Positions 1-9,300 of a stretch of 64,000 bases of DNA are shown here, piece by piece (within the stretch, counting starts at the first letter, position 1; the number at the start of each line of letters is the position of its first letter). Source of the DNA: Bacteroidales bacterium (lineage in GTDB: Bacteria > Bacteroidota > Bacteroidia > Bacteroidales > UBA12077); assembly GCA_028282785.1 (NCBI GenBank), contig JANQHE010000055.1, positions 1 to 64,000 of the forward strand, written 5' to 3'. The notes under the pieces were generated by a model. It was not told the DNA's origin, searched no databases, and saw only the letters and a program-made list of their open reading frames with translations. The position numbers were made by a program, and so were the translations under genes.

Positions 1-87
1 CAAATTTTTTTTCGAAAAAAATCAATCTTTTTTTCACCGCAGCATTTCTTCAATATCCTATCAGAACTTATCCCCAAATCGGGAGTG

Positions 88-118
88 CAAATATAAATAC
101 TGTTTTTAATTCTGCAAC
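88..118 (-). promoter_or_regulatory. Strong Bacteroidota-type promoter reading off the left edge
   Basis: On the minus strand a -33 element GTTG (115-118) is followed, after 19 nt, by a perfect -7 element TATATTTG (88-95), matching the TTTG-N19-21-TAnnTTTG consensus of Bacteroidota housekeeping promoters. Transcription would run toward position 1. The downstream stretch has a stable-RNA-leader feel: a GC-containing segment at 75-87, then A- and T-tracts at 1-40. No open reading frame of size follows before the window edge, so the target gene lies outside. An rRNA or tRNA operon leader is my inference only. Confidence 0.5.
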
Positions 119-206
119 TCTTTTTTTACATTTTTTTTTCGGGTTTCACATAAACCATTAAATTACAATAAAATAATTTTTTATTTTTATCGTTCTATAG
201 CCTTAA

Positions 207-239
207 TTTAACCATATTGAAATAAAAGTTTTATATTCG
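207..239 (+). promoter_or_regulatory. Candidate promoter of the glycosyltransferase-dihydroorotase operon
   Basis: TTTA (207-210), 21 nt, then TATATTCG (232-239) is a near match to TTTG-N19-21-TAnnTTTG. It lies about 30 nt before the first start codon of the operon. Two positions deviate from consensus, so this is a moderate call. Confidence 0.35.
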
Positions 240-269
240 CTCAGCCGAAGTAATCATAAATAGACAGCA

Positions 270-1013
270 ATGAATGAAAAAAAAAGACTAGTTATTATAC
301 CTACTTATAATGAAAAGGAAAATATTGAACGAATGGTTCGAAAGGTATTTTCTTTGTCATTACCTTTTGATTTATTAATTATTGATGATAATTCTCCTGA
401 TGGAACTGCTGATATAATAAAATCATTACAAAAAGAATATCCTGACCAATTACATTTATTACAAAGAAAAGGTAAGCTTGGGTTAGGCACAGCATATATA
501 ACAGGTTTTAAATGGGCACTTGAAAAGGACTATGGTTATATATGTGAAATGGATGCAGATTTTTCGCATAATCCGGAAGACTTAATTAGTTTATATGAAG
601 CTTGCAAAAATGAAAATGCAGATTTATCCATCGGATCAAGATATATTACAGGAGTTAATGTAGTAAACTGGCCGATGGGTAGAATACTTATGTCTTATTT
701 TGCTTCAAAATATGTTCGTTTTATTACGAGAATGAACATTAAAGATACAACAGCCGGTTTCAAATGTTACCGAAGAAAAGTATTAGAAACAATTAACCTT
801 GATAAGGTCAAGCTTAAGGGATATGCATTTCAAATAGAAATGAAGTTTACAACATGGAAGTTTGGATTTAAGATTGTTGAAGTACCCATTATATTTACTG
901 AAAGACAAGAAGGGGTTTCAAAAATGAGTGGAGGTATTTTTAACGAAGCTATATGGGGTGTAATTAAAATGAAACTTAGAAGCTTTTTCAGGAAGTACGA
1001 AATGGCAAAATAA
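270..1013 (+). CDS. Polyprenol-phosphate mannosyltransferase-like family 2 glycosyltransferase
   Basis: This 247-aa GT-A fold enzyme resembles dolichol/polyprenol monophosphomannose synthase (DPM1 type). It would transfer a hexose from a nucleotide sugar to a polyprenyl phosphate at the cytoplasmic face of the membrane. The N-terminal nucleotide-binding strand IPTYNEKENI (residues 10-19), DDNSPDGT (39-46), GLGTAY (71-76) and a D-x-D motif (D95, D97) are all present. There is no C-terminal membrane domain, as in the short soluble DPM1 forms. A start at 270 gives the usual family N-terminus. The dihydroorotase gene follows after 14 nt, so the two are probably co-transcribed. The donor and acceptor sugars cannot be read from sequence. 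Confidence 0.88.
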   Translation: MNEKKRLVIIPTYNEKENIERMVRKVFSLSLPFDLLIIDDNSPDGTADIIKSLQKEYPDQLHLLQRKGKLGLGTAYITGFKWALEKDYGYICEMDADFSHNPEDLISLYEACKNENADLSIGSRYITGVNVVNWPMGRILMSYFASKYVRFITRMNIKDTTAGFKCYRRKVLETINLDKVKLKGYAFQIEMKFTTWKFGFKIVEVPIIFTERQEGVSKMSGGIFNEAIWGVIKMKLRSFFRKYEMAK

Positions 1014-1027
1014 ATACCTATATTATA

Positions 1028-2368
1028 ATGTATGATTTGCTAATAAAAAATGTAACCATCGTTAATGAGGGAAAAGAATTTAAAGGAGGAGTATTAATTA
1101 AAGATGGTAAAATAGAGAAAATATTTAATTCTCGGAAAATTACACAAACTGAAACCCTTAGAACCATAGATGGTGAGGGAAAATATCTTTTACCGGGAGT
1201 AATTGATGATCAAGTTCACTTTAGAGAACCAGGATTAACTCATAAAGCAGAAATATATACGGAATCAAAAGCTGGAGTTGCCGGAGGAATTACTTCGTTT
1301 ATGGAAATGCCTAATACGAGACCACAAGCGACAACTATTGATTTATTAGAAGAAAAGTACAAAATTGCAGCTGAAAAATCATTGGCAAATTATTCATTTT
1401 ATCTTGGTGCAACTAATAATAATATTGAAGAAATTAAAAAAATCGATCCTGGAAATATTTGTGGTGTAAAAGTATTTATGGGCTCTTCAACAGGAAATAT
1501 GTTGGTTGATAACATTGACTCATTATCTAAAGTATTTTCAGAATCACCGGTATTAATTGCTACACACTGCGAAGATGAAGAAACAATCCGGAGGAATACT
1601 GCAACATATAAGGAGGAGTTTGGAGAGGATCTCCCAATAAGTTACCATCCATTTTTAAGGAGTGAAGAAGCTTGCTATAAATCGTCGAGTTTAGCAGTTG
1701 AATTAGCAAAAAAGCATAACTCAAGATTACATATTTTACATTTAAGTACAGCAAAAGAACTTGAGTTGTTTGACTCTGCTCCCTCAAAAGATAAAAGGAT
1801 TACAGCTGAGGTCTGCGTCCATCATTTGTGGTTTTCGGATGATGACTATGATAAGTTTGGCACAAGAATTAAATGGAATCCTGCTATTAAAACTAAGAAT
1901 GACAGAGAGGCGTTAATAAAAGGATTGAAAAGTAATAAAATTGATGTTGTAGCAACGGATCATGCTCCACATACTATTGACGAAAAATCTAACACATACT
2001 TTAAGGCTCCTTCCGGAGGGCCCTTAGTACAACATTCTTTAGTTGCCATGTTAGAGTTATATCATCAGGGTAAATTTACTTTATCGGATATAGTAAATAA
2101 AATGTGCCACACTCCTGCCGATATCTTTCAGGTTAAAGACAGGGGTTATATTAAAGAAGGATTTTATGCGGATCTGATCCTTGTAGACATAAACTCGCCA
2201 TGGAAAGTAGAAAAAGGTAATATATTATATAAATGTAAGTGGTCGCCGTTTGAAGGCCAAACTTTCAAATCAAGAGTTACACATACTATCATTAATGGCT
2301 ATGTTGTATATGATTATGGAAAGTTTGACGAATCAATTAAAGGACAAAGATTAACTTTTGACAGATAA
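1028..2368 (+). CDS. pyrC: Dihydroorotase (amidohydrolase family)
   Basis: This 446-aa cyclic amidohydrolase would interconvert carbamoyl-aspartate and dihydroorotate in pyrimidine synthesis. Visible metal ligands are H64, H180 (ATHCED), H238 (LHILHLS) and D311 (ATDHAPH), plus K148, a candidate carbamylated lysine. FREPG after H64 is the substrate-binding arginine motif. The first histidine of the usual HxH pair is glutamine (Q62 in DDQVH); I recall this as a feature of Bacteroidota dihydroorotases rather than a local mutation. The gene follows the glycosyltransferase by 14 nt. Its last codons run up to the lipoprotein gene downstream. Allantoinase or dihydropyrimidinase are possible alternatives in the same superfamily. 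Confidence 0.88.
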   Translation: MYDLLIKNVTIVNEGKEFKGGVLIKDGKIEKIFNSRKITQTETLRTIDGEGKYLLPGVIDDQVHFREPGLTHKAEIYTESKAGVAGGITSFMEMPNTRPQATTIDLLEEKYKIAAEKSLANYSFYLGATNNNIEEIKKIDPGNICGVKVFMGSSTGNMLVDNIDSLSKVFSESPVLIATHCEDEETIRRNTATYKEEFGEDLPISYHPFLRSEEACYKSSSLAVELAKKHNSRLHILHLSTAKELELFDSAPSKDKRITAEVCVHHLWFSDDDYDKFGTRIKWNPAIKTKNDREALIKGLKSNKIDVVATDHAPHTIDEKSNTYFKAPSGGPLVQHSLVAMLELYHQGKFTLSDIVNKMCHTPADIFQVKDRGYIKEGFYADLILVDINSPWKVEKGNILYKCKWSPFEGQTFKSRVTHTIINGYVVYDYGKFDESIKGQRLTFDR

Positions 2369-2387
2369 AAATATTCCTATTATTTAT

Positions 2388-2897
2388 ATGTATAAACGAA
2401 GAACTTTCATTTGGATTCTCTTTACTTCTATTTTCATAGGCAGTTGCAATTTTGATCAATCTAGTTCCAAAAATGTGAATCTTGGAGATGAAGGCAATTA
2501 TATGGAAATAGCGGATACCATTATAACTGATGTCATTATCTTAAATCCTGATGGTGATGAATGGACCGAATATACACTACGTAATCTTGACAAAGAAACA
2601 CTTGTAGATGAAATTTTTAAATTGGTTTATAAAGGAGATCTTAAACCTTATGAATTCTTTTATAACGAACCTTTAACCATTGATGACATAAAGACTTTGG
2701 AAAAAGATCCTGAGTTTAGCAGAGACAAAATTGCTAAAGTTCAATTCGAGGAAGCATGGTATTTTGATGTTGAAAGCCGAAAAATGGTAAAAAGGGTTCA
2801 TTCTATAATGCTTGCATACGAAATATATAACTTTCAAGGAGAAATCAGAGGTTACAAACCGGCATTTAAGGTATATTTCAACAAAGAAGAAAAATAA
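2388..2897 (+). CDS. GldN/PorN-like lipoprotein
   Basis: This 169-aa protein starts best at the ATG at 2388, which yields a short basic N-terminus, a hydrophobic stretch and a lipobox ending in GSC with lipidated C20; an upstream TTG at 2358 would bury that signal. The mature part has the layout of the GldN/PorN family: a segment ETLVDEIFKLVYKGDLKPYE (about residues 71-90), then a motif with EEAWYFDVESRKM (about 122-134). GldN is a periplasmic ring component of the type IX secretion and gliding machinery, but this copy is short, lipidated and not beside gldKLM. It ends one base before the start of the next gene, implying translational coupling. The family assignment is from pattern recall. 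Confidence 0.55.
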   Translation: MYKRRTFIWILFTSIFIGSCNFDQSSSKNVNLGDEGNYMEIADTIITDVIILNPDGDEWTEYTLRNLDKETLVDEIFKLVYKGDLKPYEFFYNEPLTIDDIKTLEKDPEFSRDKIAKVQFEEAWYFDVESRKMVKRVHSIMLAYEIYNFQGEIRGYKPAFKVYFNKEEK

Positions 2898-2898
2898 G

Positions 2899-3840
2899 AT
2901 GCGCGTTCTTTTTATCGATTCCACTCATGTAAGGCTACCTGAGAAATTAAAACAAGCAGGATTTGATGTACATTATCTTCCGGATACTCCTATTAAAGAT
3001 ATTATTAAGATTATTCCAGATTATGAGGGTATTATAATAAGGAGTAGAATTAAGATTGACAAACGTATTCTTGATTCAGCTTTAAACTTAAAATTCATTG
3101 GACGCGTTGGTGCAGGCTTAGAGAATATTGATGTTGAATACGCGAAGTCAAAAGGAATTAAGTGTTTTAATTCACCGGAAGGTAATCGCGATGCTGTAGG
3201 AGAACAGGCTTTAGGAATGTTACTTGCATTATTTAATAATATATTGAAAGCTGACCTTGAAGTCCGCGATGGGAAATGGATTCGTGAAGGTAACCGAGGG
3301 CTGGAAATAAAAGGCAAAACAGTTGGAATAATTGGTTACGGTAATATGGGTAGCGCCTTTGCCCAGAGGCTAAAAGGATTTGAAGCAAAAGTGATAGCTT
3401 ATGATAAATACAAATTTAATTATTCTGATGAACACGTGATTGAAAAATCCTTGGAGGATATTTATGAGCAAACCGATATTCTTAGTTTGCATGTACCTTT
3501 AACTGAAGAAACCAGATATATGATAAATGATGAATTCATTAATCGATTTAAAAAGGATATATATATTATAAATACAGCACGCGGAAAAGTTTTAAAAACT
3601 GCTGACCTGGTAAAAAATATGAAATCAGGGAAAGTGCTGGGAGCATCTTTAGATGTTCTTGAATATGAGCAAATGTCTTTCGAAAACTTGCATTCTGATG
3701 ATAATCTACCTGAGGCTTTTCAATATATAATTAATAGTAATAAAGTTGTTTTAACTCCGCATATTGCCGGCTGGACCCAAGAATCAAACATTAAACTTTC
3801 CGAGTTTCTTGCAGATAAAATTATCAAAGAATTTACTTAA
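2899..3840 (+). CDS. D-2-hydroxyacid dehydrogenase, SerA-like
   Basis: This 313-aa NAD-dependent dehydrogenase resembles the short D-3-phosphoglycerate dehydrogenases. It has the substrate-domain segment GRVGAGLENIDV (68-79), the Rossmann motif GYGNMG (146-151), the catalytic arginine R228 in NTARG, an acidic residue near E255 and the catalytic H288 in LTPHIAGW. There is no C-terminal ACT domain, so serine feedback of the E. coli type is not expected. The ATG at 2899 directly follows the upstream stop; a longer in-frame extension to 2812 would overlap the lipoprotein gene and adds no family sequence. The 3' end overlaps the convergent aspartokinase by 8 nt. Substrate identity (phosphoglycerate, glyoxylate or another 2-oxoacid) is inferred. 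Confidence 0.8.
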   Translation: MRVLFIDSTHVRLPEKLKQAGFDVHYLPDTPIKDIIKIIPDYEGIIIRSRIKIDKRILDSALNLKFIGRVGAGLENIDVEYAKSKGIKCFNSPEGNRDAVGEQALGMLLALFNNILKADLEVRDGKWIREGNRGLEIKGKTVGIIGYGNMGSAFAQRLKGFEAKVIAYDKYKFNYSDEHVIEKSLEDIYEQTDILSLHVPLTEETRYMINDEFINRFKKDIYIINTARGKVLKTADLVKNMKSGKVLGASLDVLEYEQMSFENLHSDDNLPEAFQYIINSNKVVLTPHIAGWTQESNIKLSEFLADKIIKEFT

Positions 3841-5086
3841 TTACAAAATGAGCTGTATGCCTGCTTCTTTGATCTATATATATTTTTCGATCTTTTGTAA
3901 CCTTTTCAATAGCATCTACCGAATAATGGCGAATGGTTAAAAGCTCCAACCGATCATTATATAGTATTTTATAATCCTTTTTGAGTCTTTCGATAAGTTG
4001 TTTAGTTTTGTTATTAGCGTTGTCGATACAGAATGAAATACTAATTGCCGAATTTTGAATCAAATTTACTTTTATCCTATGCTCCGACAAATATTGAAAT
4101 ATTTTACTCAGCTCATCTTCAATAATAAAGGAGAGATCTTTGGGAAATAAACTAATTAACATTTGATCCTTTTTTAGTATAAATATTGGAAGGTTTTGGT
4201 CATACTTTTTAAAAGAATCAATCTTTGTCCCTTCTCCCTCCGGATCGATAAAAGATCTAACAAAAAGAGGTATATTTTTATTATGAAGCGGCTTGAGTGT
4301 TTTTGGATGAATTACCTTTGCCCCAAAATAAGCTAGCTCAACTGCTTCCTGATAGGATAACTTCTCTAACTTTTCAGTTTCCTCAAAATATTGAGGGTCC
4401 GCATTTAAAATTCCTTCTACATCTTTCCAAACAATAGCTTTTTCCGCATCTAAAATATTTGCAAGAACGGCTGCAGTATAATCAGACCCTTCCCTGCCTA
4501 AAGTAGTAGAAAAACCTTTTTCAGAACCACCTATGAATCCCTGCGTTAAATAAATTTTACTTTCACTAAAACTGAACGAATCTTTTGCTTTAACTTTGGT
4601 TAATTCAAAATCAATTTTTGCTTCACGATAAGTATCATCAGTAATAAATACTTTTCGGATATCTATCCATTTATTTGAAAGTTTTTGAATATTTAAAAAC
4701 GCACTTATAATTTTAGTTGAAAATATTTCTCCAAAAGAAACAACCTGGTCATACTTAATATCGTATGAATCATATTGCTTTTCGAATATTTCGACCCGTA
4801 ATTTTTCAAATTCGGTTTCAATCTCATTAAATATTATATGGTTCTCGTCCGGAAATAGGTCTTTGATGATTTTAAAATGATAAGACTTTAAAGTTTCAAA
4901 TTTATTTATACAATTTGGGGTATTATCAACAGAAAGTTCTAATAATTCTTCAAGTGCATTTGTGGTTTTCCCAAATGCAGATACCACAATTATTAGGTTA
5001 TCACTAAACCTTTTTACTATTTCCAAAAGGTTTCTTACTCTTTTTGCGTCTTTTACAGAAGCGCCTCCGAATTTAAAAACAAGCAT
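3833..5086 (-). CDS. Aspartate kinase (monofunctional)
   Basis: This 417-aa kinase would phosphorylate aspartate, the first step toward lysine/meso-DAP, threonine and methionine. The N-terminal KFGGAS motif (residues 5-10), the segment TTLGREGSDYTAA in the kinase core and ACT-like sequence after about residue 310 mark the family. No homoserine dehydrogenase domain follows, unlike the fused ThrA proteins. meso-DAP supply fits the DNPR-type MurE encoded later in the window. The gene converges with and overlaps the dehydrogenase gene by 8 nt, so no separate terminator is visible between them. A perfect -7 box lies 34 nt upstream. Confidence 0.88.
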   Translation of the reverse strand: MLVFKFGGASVKDAKRVRNLLEIVKRFSDNLIIVVSAFGKTTNALEELLELSVDNTPNCINKFETLKSYHFKIIKDLFPDENHIIFNEIETEFEKLRVEIFEKQYDSYDIKYDQVVSFGEIFSTKIISAFLNIQKLSNKWIDIRKVFITDDTYREAKIDFELTKVKAKDSFSFSESKIYLTQGFIGGSEKGFSTTLGREGSDYTAAVLANILDAEKAIVWKDVEGILNADPQYFEETEKLEKLSYQEAVELAYFGAKVIHPKTLKPLHNKNIPLFVRSFIDPEGEGTKIDSFKKYDQNLPIFILKKDQMLISLFPKDLSFIIEDELSKIFQYLSEHRIKVNLIQNSAISISFCIDNANNKTKQLIERLKKDYKILYNDRLELLTIRHYSVDAIEKVTKDRKIYIDQRSRHTAHFVIK

Positions 5087-5120
5087 TCTTGGTATAAGTT
5101 TTTATATTGACAAAAGCCTA

Positions 5121-5128
5121 CAAATTTA
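5121..5128 (-). promoter_or_regulatory. Candidate -7 box of the aspartokinase gene
   Basis: TAAATTTG on the minus strand exactly matches TAnnTTTG and lies 34 nt before the aspartokinase start. No convincing -33 TTTG was found at the standard spacing. Confidence 0.35.
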
Positions 5129-5221
5129 GTATTTCTAACTTTCTTAACACTTACAATTCATAATAAACTTTGTATTAAGCGGTTTTTTTTGTGATTTTAT
5201 TCTTATTCATAAAATTAAAAT

Positions 5222-5229
5222 TATTTTTG
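5222..5229 (+). promoter_or_regulatory. Candidate -7 box of fbp
   Basis: TATTTTTG matches TAnnTTTG exactly and lies about 70 nt before the fbp start codon. A TTTG occurs upstream, but at about 30 nt spacing, so the -33 element is unclear. Confidence 0.3.
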
Positions 5230-5298
5230 TATAAAATTATTATGAAATTCAAATTGGTTCATTGAATTTCTTAATGTAAACTCTTTAATTCTCGCTTA

Positions 5299-6315
5299 AT
5301 GAAAGGCTATAATATTACCACTTTAAACGAATTTATAATTCGTCGCCAAGCCCACATTCCATATGCTAAAGGTGAACTTTCAAATCTTCTACATCATATT
5401 GGTATTGCGGCAAAAGTTGTACATAAAAAAGTAAACAAGGCTGGTTTGGTAGATGTACTTGGAGAAGCTGGCGAGGTAAATGTACAGGGCGAAAGCCAAC
5501 AAAAACTGGATGTTTTTGCTGATATGCAATTTACTGCTGCTTTACGCGATAGCGGCGAATGCTGTGGGATTGCTTCCGAAGAAAACCAGGAGATTATTAC
5601 TTTTGATGATGAACTTTCGTTGGATGGAAAGTATATCGTTTGCATGGACCCATTGGATGGTTCTTCCAATATCGATGTTAACGTATCGATAGGAACTATT
5701 TTTTCAATTTATAGAAGAATATCACCAAGAGGAGAAAAAGCCCAATTAATTGACTTTCTTCAGGAAGGAAATAAACAAATTGCTGCCGGGTACATAATTT
5801 ATGGATCATCAACTATGTTGGTTTATACTACAGGAAGAGGAGTTAATGGTTTTACTCTTGATACTGGGATTGGTGAATTTTGTTTATCGCATCAAAACAT
5901 AAAAACTCCTGAAGCAGGAAAGATTTATTCTTTAAATGAGGGAAATTATAATAAATTCCCTGATGGAGTTAAAAAATATATCAAATATTGCCAGGAGAAA
6001 GATACAGAAACCAATCGTCCTTATTCAGCACGTTATATAGGGTCCCTGGTTGCTGATTTTCATAGAAATTTATTAAAAGGTGGAATTTTCATTTATCCAG
6101 AAACAGCAAGCGCACCTAAAGGTAAGCTTAGGTTACTATATGAATGTAATCCAATGGCATTTATTGCTGAACAAGCTGGAGGAAAAGCAACTAATGGTGA
6201 TATACGTATTTTAGATATTAAACCGGAAACTTTACACCAAAGGGTTCCTCTATATACCGGATCTAAGAGAATGGTTGAAAATGCAGAAATGCTCCTTAAA
6301 GAATTCGGGAAATAA
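5299..6315 (+). CDS. fbp: Class I fructose-1,6-bisphosphatase
   Basis: This 338-aa enzyme would hydrolyse fructose-1,6-bisphosphate to fructose-6-phosphate in gluconeogenesis, in the cytoplasm. The Li+-sensitive phosphatase metal motif DPLDGSSN is at residues 117-124, with the preceding acidic pair E94-E95 (SEENQE), and the substrate-binding segment [15 protein letters not shown] is near 242-256. Length and motif order are those of class I FBPases and not GlpX or class III enzymes. It stands alone between an upstream -7 box and a strong downstream terminator. Confidence 0.95.
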   Translation: MKGYNITTLNEFIIRRQAHIPYAKGELSNLLHHIGIAAKVVHKKVNKAGLVDVLGEAGEVNVQGESQQKLDVFADMQFTAALRDSGECCGIASEENQEIITFDDELSLDGKYIVCMDPLDGSSNIDVNVSIGTIFSIYRRISPRGEKAQLIDFLQEGNKQIAAGYIIYGSSTMLVYTTGRGVNGFTLDTGIGEFCLSHQNIKTPEAGKIYSLNEGNYNKFPDGVKKYIKYCQEKDTETNRPYSARYIGSLVADFHRNLLKGGIFIYPETASAPKGKLRLLYECNPMAFIAEQAGGKATNGDIRILDIKPETLHQRVPLYTGSKRMVENAEMLLKEFGK

Positions 6316-6336
6316 ATCAATTTTAAAAATACATCT

Positions 6337-6368
6337 AAAAAGGTAGTTGAAAATCAACTACCTTTTTT
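6337..6368 (+). terminator. Rho-independent terminator of fbp
   Basis: A perfect stem AGGTAGTTGA / TCAACTACCT with a 3-nt AAA loop is followed by a run of six T. Flanking A and T tracts extend the stem, so it could act in both directions. It begins about 20 nt after the fbp stop codon. Confidence 0.85.
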
Positions 6369-6382
6369 AATTTTGTCAGGTT

Positions 6383-9300
6383 TTGGAATTAAAAGTATTA
6401 AATAAAGTATTGGATCAGCATCCTAAAGTTCAGGAATGCACTGATCTTATTTCTAAAAAAAACAGATTATTATTAAAGAATCTTATAGGATCTTCTAAAA
6501 GCTTATTTATTTCAAATATATTAAATAAGAGTGATGAAGGCCATTTAATCATCTTACCGGATAAAGAATCTGCAGCTTATTTTCACAATGATATATCAGC
6601 TGCAATTGTAAATGAAACATTATTCTTTCCAACATCTTATAAAAGATCAATTATTTATGGTCAGGAAGATAGTGCAAACCTCCTATTAAGAGCAGAAACA
6701 TTACAATCATTAGTTAATAAAAAAAACCAGGTAATAATTTCCTATCCTGAAGCAATTATTGAAAAGGTAATAAATAAAGAAAACCTGATTAATTCAACAT
6801 TAAAATTAAATGTTGGAGAACGGGTTTCTTTAGATTTTATTCAGGAAGTATTGCAGGAATACCATTTTCAGTATGTTGATTTTGTTTATGAACCGGGTCA
6901 ATATTCGATAAGAGGAAGTATTATAGATATATTCTCATTTGCGTCTGACGACCCTTTTCGAATTGATTTTTTTGGCGATGAGGTAGATTCAATAAGATCG
7001 TTCGATATTGAAAATCAACTATCAAAAAAGAATTTTGATAAAATTGCCATTGTTCCAAAAATTGTAAATCCCGATTCGGATAATACGGACTTTAAACAAA
7101 CTGAATCGTTTTTTCATTTCCTTGGGGAAAATTCCGTTATCTGGACCGAAAATCTCCAATATATTCTAGATAAAATATCCGATATTGAAACAAAATTAAC
7201 TGAACAGGATAATGCTGATCAGATCATATTAAAAAAAGATTTCCTTCAAAATCTAGAGCAATTCAAGTTAATTGAATTCGGACAAAAATGCTTTTTTGAG
7301 AATACGGAAATAACTTTTAATACCTCACATCAACCTTCGTTCAATAAGAATTTTGAGATGTTAGGCAATAATATTCTTGAAAATTATCACAAAGATTACA
7401 CAACTTATATATTATCCGACAATGAAAAGCAAATTGAAAGATTAAATGAGGTTTTTAATGATATTAATCCGGAAATTAGATTCGAACCTGTTTTAAATAC
7501 ATTACATGAAGGATTTATTGATCATGACTTAAAAGTTTGTATTTATACCGATCATCAAATATTTGGGCGTTACCATAAATTTAAAATTAAGAATAGCCTT
7601 CAGAAAAAAGAACAAATCACCATGCGTGAACTCACCGGATTACATCCGGGAGATTATATCGTTCATGTTGATCACGGAATTGGAAAATTTGGAGGACTTG
7701 AAAAGATTGATATCAGTGGAAAAACACAGGAAGCTATCAAACTTGTATACAAAGATCAAGACACGGTTTACATAAGTATTCATTCACTTCACAAAATCTC
7801 GAAATATAAAGGTAAAGATTCAGAACCACCTAAAATTTACAAATTAGGCTCCGGTGCATGGCAAAAATTAAAGCAGACAACGAAATCAAAGGTTAAGGAT
7901 ATTGCAAAAGAGCTTATACAATTATATGCAAAGCGAAAGGAACAAAAAGGTTTTGGTTTTTCTCCTGACACGTATTTGCAAAAAGAATTAGAATCTTCAT
8001 TTATGTATGAAGATACTCCGGATCAGTTATCTTCAACAAATTCTGTTAAATCTGATATGGAATCTGATACTCCAATGGATAGATTGATTTGTGGCGATGT
8101 AGGTTTCGGTAAAACTGAGATAGCAATTCGTGCAGCATTTAAAGCCGTCGCTGATAGTAAACAGGTTGCTGTGTTGGTTCCAACAACAATTTTAGCTTTA
8201 CAACACTTCCAGACTTTTAAATCAAGATTGGCAAATTTTCCTTGCAATATTGAATACATTAGTCGTTTAAGGACCCGAAAGCAACAGACAGAAATTATAA
8301 AGAATTTAGCTAATGGAAAAACGGATATTATAATCGGGACACATAAACTTGTTGGAAAAGAAATTCAATTTAAAGATTTGGGCTTATTAATTATTGATGA
8401 AGAACAAAAGTTCGGAGTATCGGTAAAAGAAAAACTAAAAAAGCTTAAAGTTAATGTTGATACTTTAACTCTAACTGCTACTCCTATCCCAAGAACTTTA
8501 CAATTTTCTATGATGGGTGCCCGCGATTTATCAATAATAAATACACCTCCGCCAAACAGGTATCCAATCATTACTGAACTTCATAACTTTAATGAGGATA
8601 TTATTAAGGAAGCCATTGACTATGAATTTCAGCGAAATGGTCAGGTATTTTTTATTCATAATCGGGTACAAAATATTGCTGAAATTGAAGTTTTGATCAA
8701 TAAATTATGTCCTGATGTAAGAACAGCTTTTGCTCATGGGCAAATGGAAGGGCAAAAACTTGAAAAAATAATGCTTGACTTCATTAATTATGAATACGAT
8801 GTTTTAATTGCTACAACCATAATTGAATCAGGTTTAGATATTCCAAATGCTAATACAATAATTATAAATAATGCACAAAACTTTGGATTAAGTGATTTGC
8901 ACCAGCTTCGTGGGCGTGTGGGAAGGTCAAATAAAAAAGCTTTTTGTTATTTACTTGCTCCTCCTTTAACTTCGGTAACTCCGGATGCAAGACGAAGGTT
9001 AAAAGCAATAGAAGAATTCTCTGAGCTTGGAAGCGGATTTAATATTGCCATGCAGGATCTGGATATCCGTGGTGCAGGAAACTTGTTAGGAGCTGAACAA
9101 AGTGGATTTATTACCGATATTGGTTTTGAAACTTATCACAGGATCTTGAATGAAGCAATTCTTGAACTGAAAGAATCATCTTTCCAAGAATTATATGAGC
9201 AAGAACAAAAACAAGAAGTTGAAAAACAAATTAAGCAAAAGAAATTTATAAATGATTGCCAAATTGATACAGACTTGGAAATACTATTCCCGGATAATTA

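Noticed and set aside
2358-2387. TTG start for the GldN-like lipoprotein
   Set aside because: It would add ten residues in front of a good lipoprotein signal peptide.
2812-2898. N-terminal extension of the SerA-like dehydrogenase
   Set aside because: It would lie wholly inside the lipoprotein gene and lacks family sequence; the ATG at 2899 is the better start.
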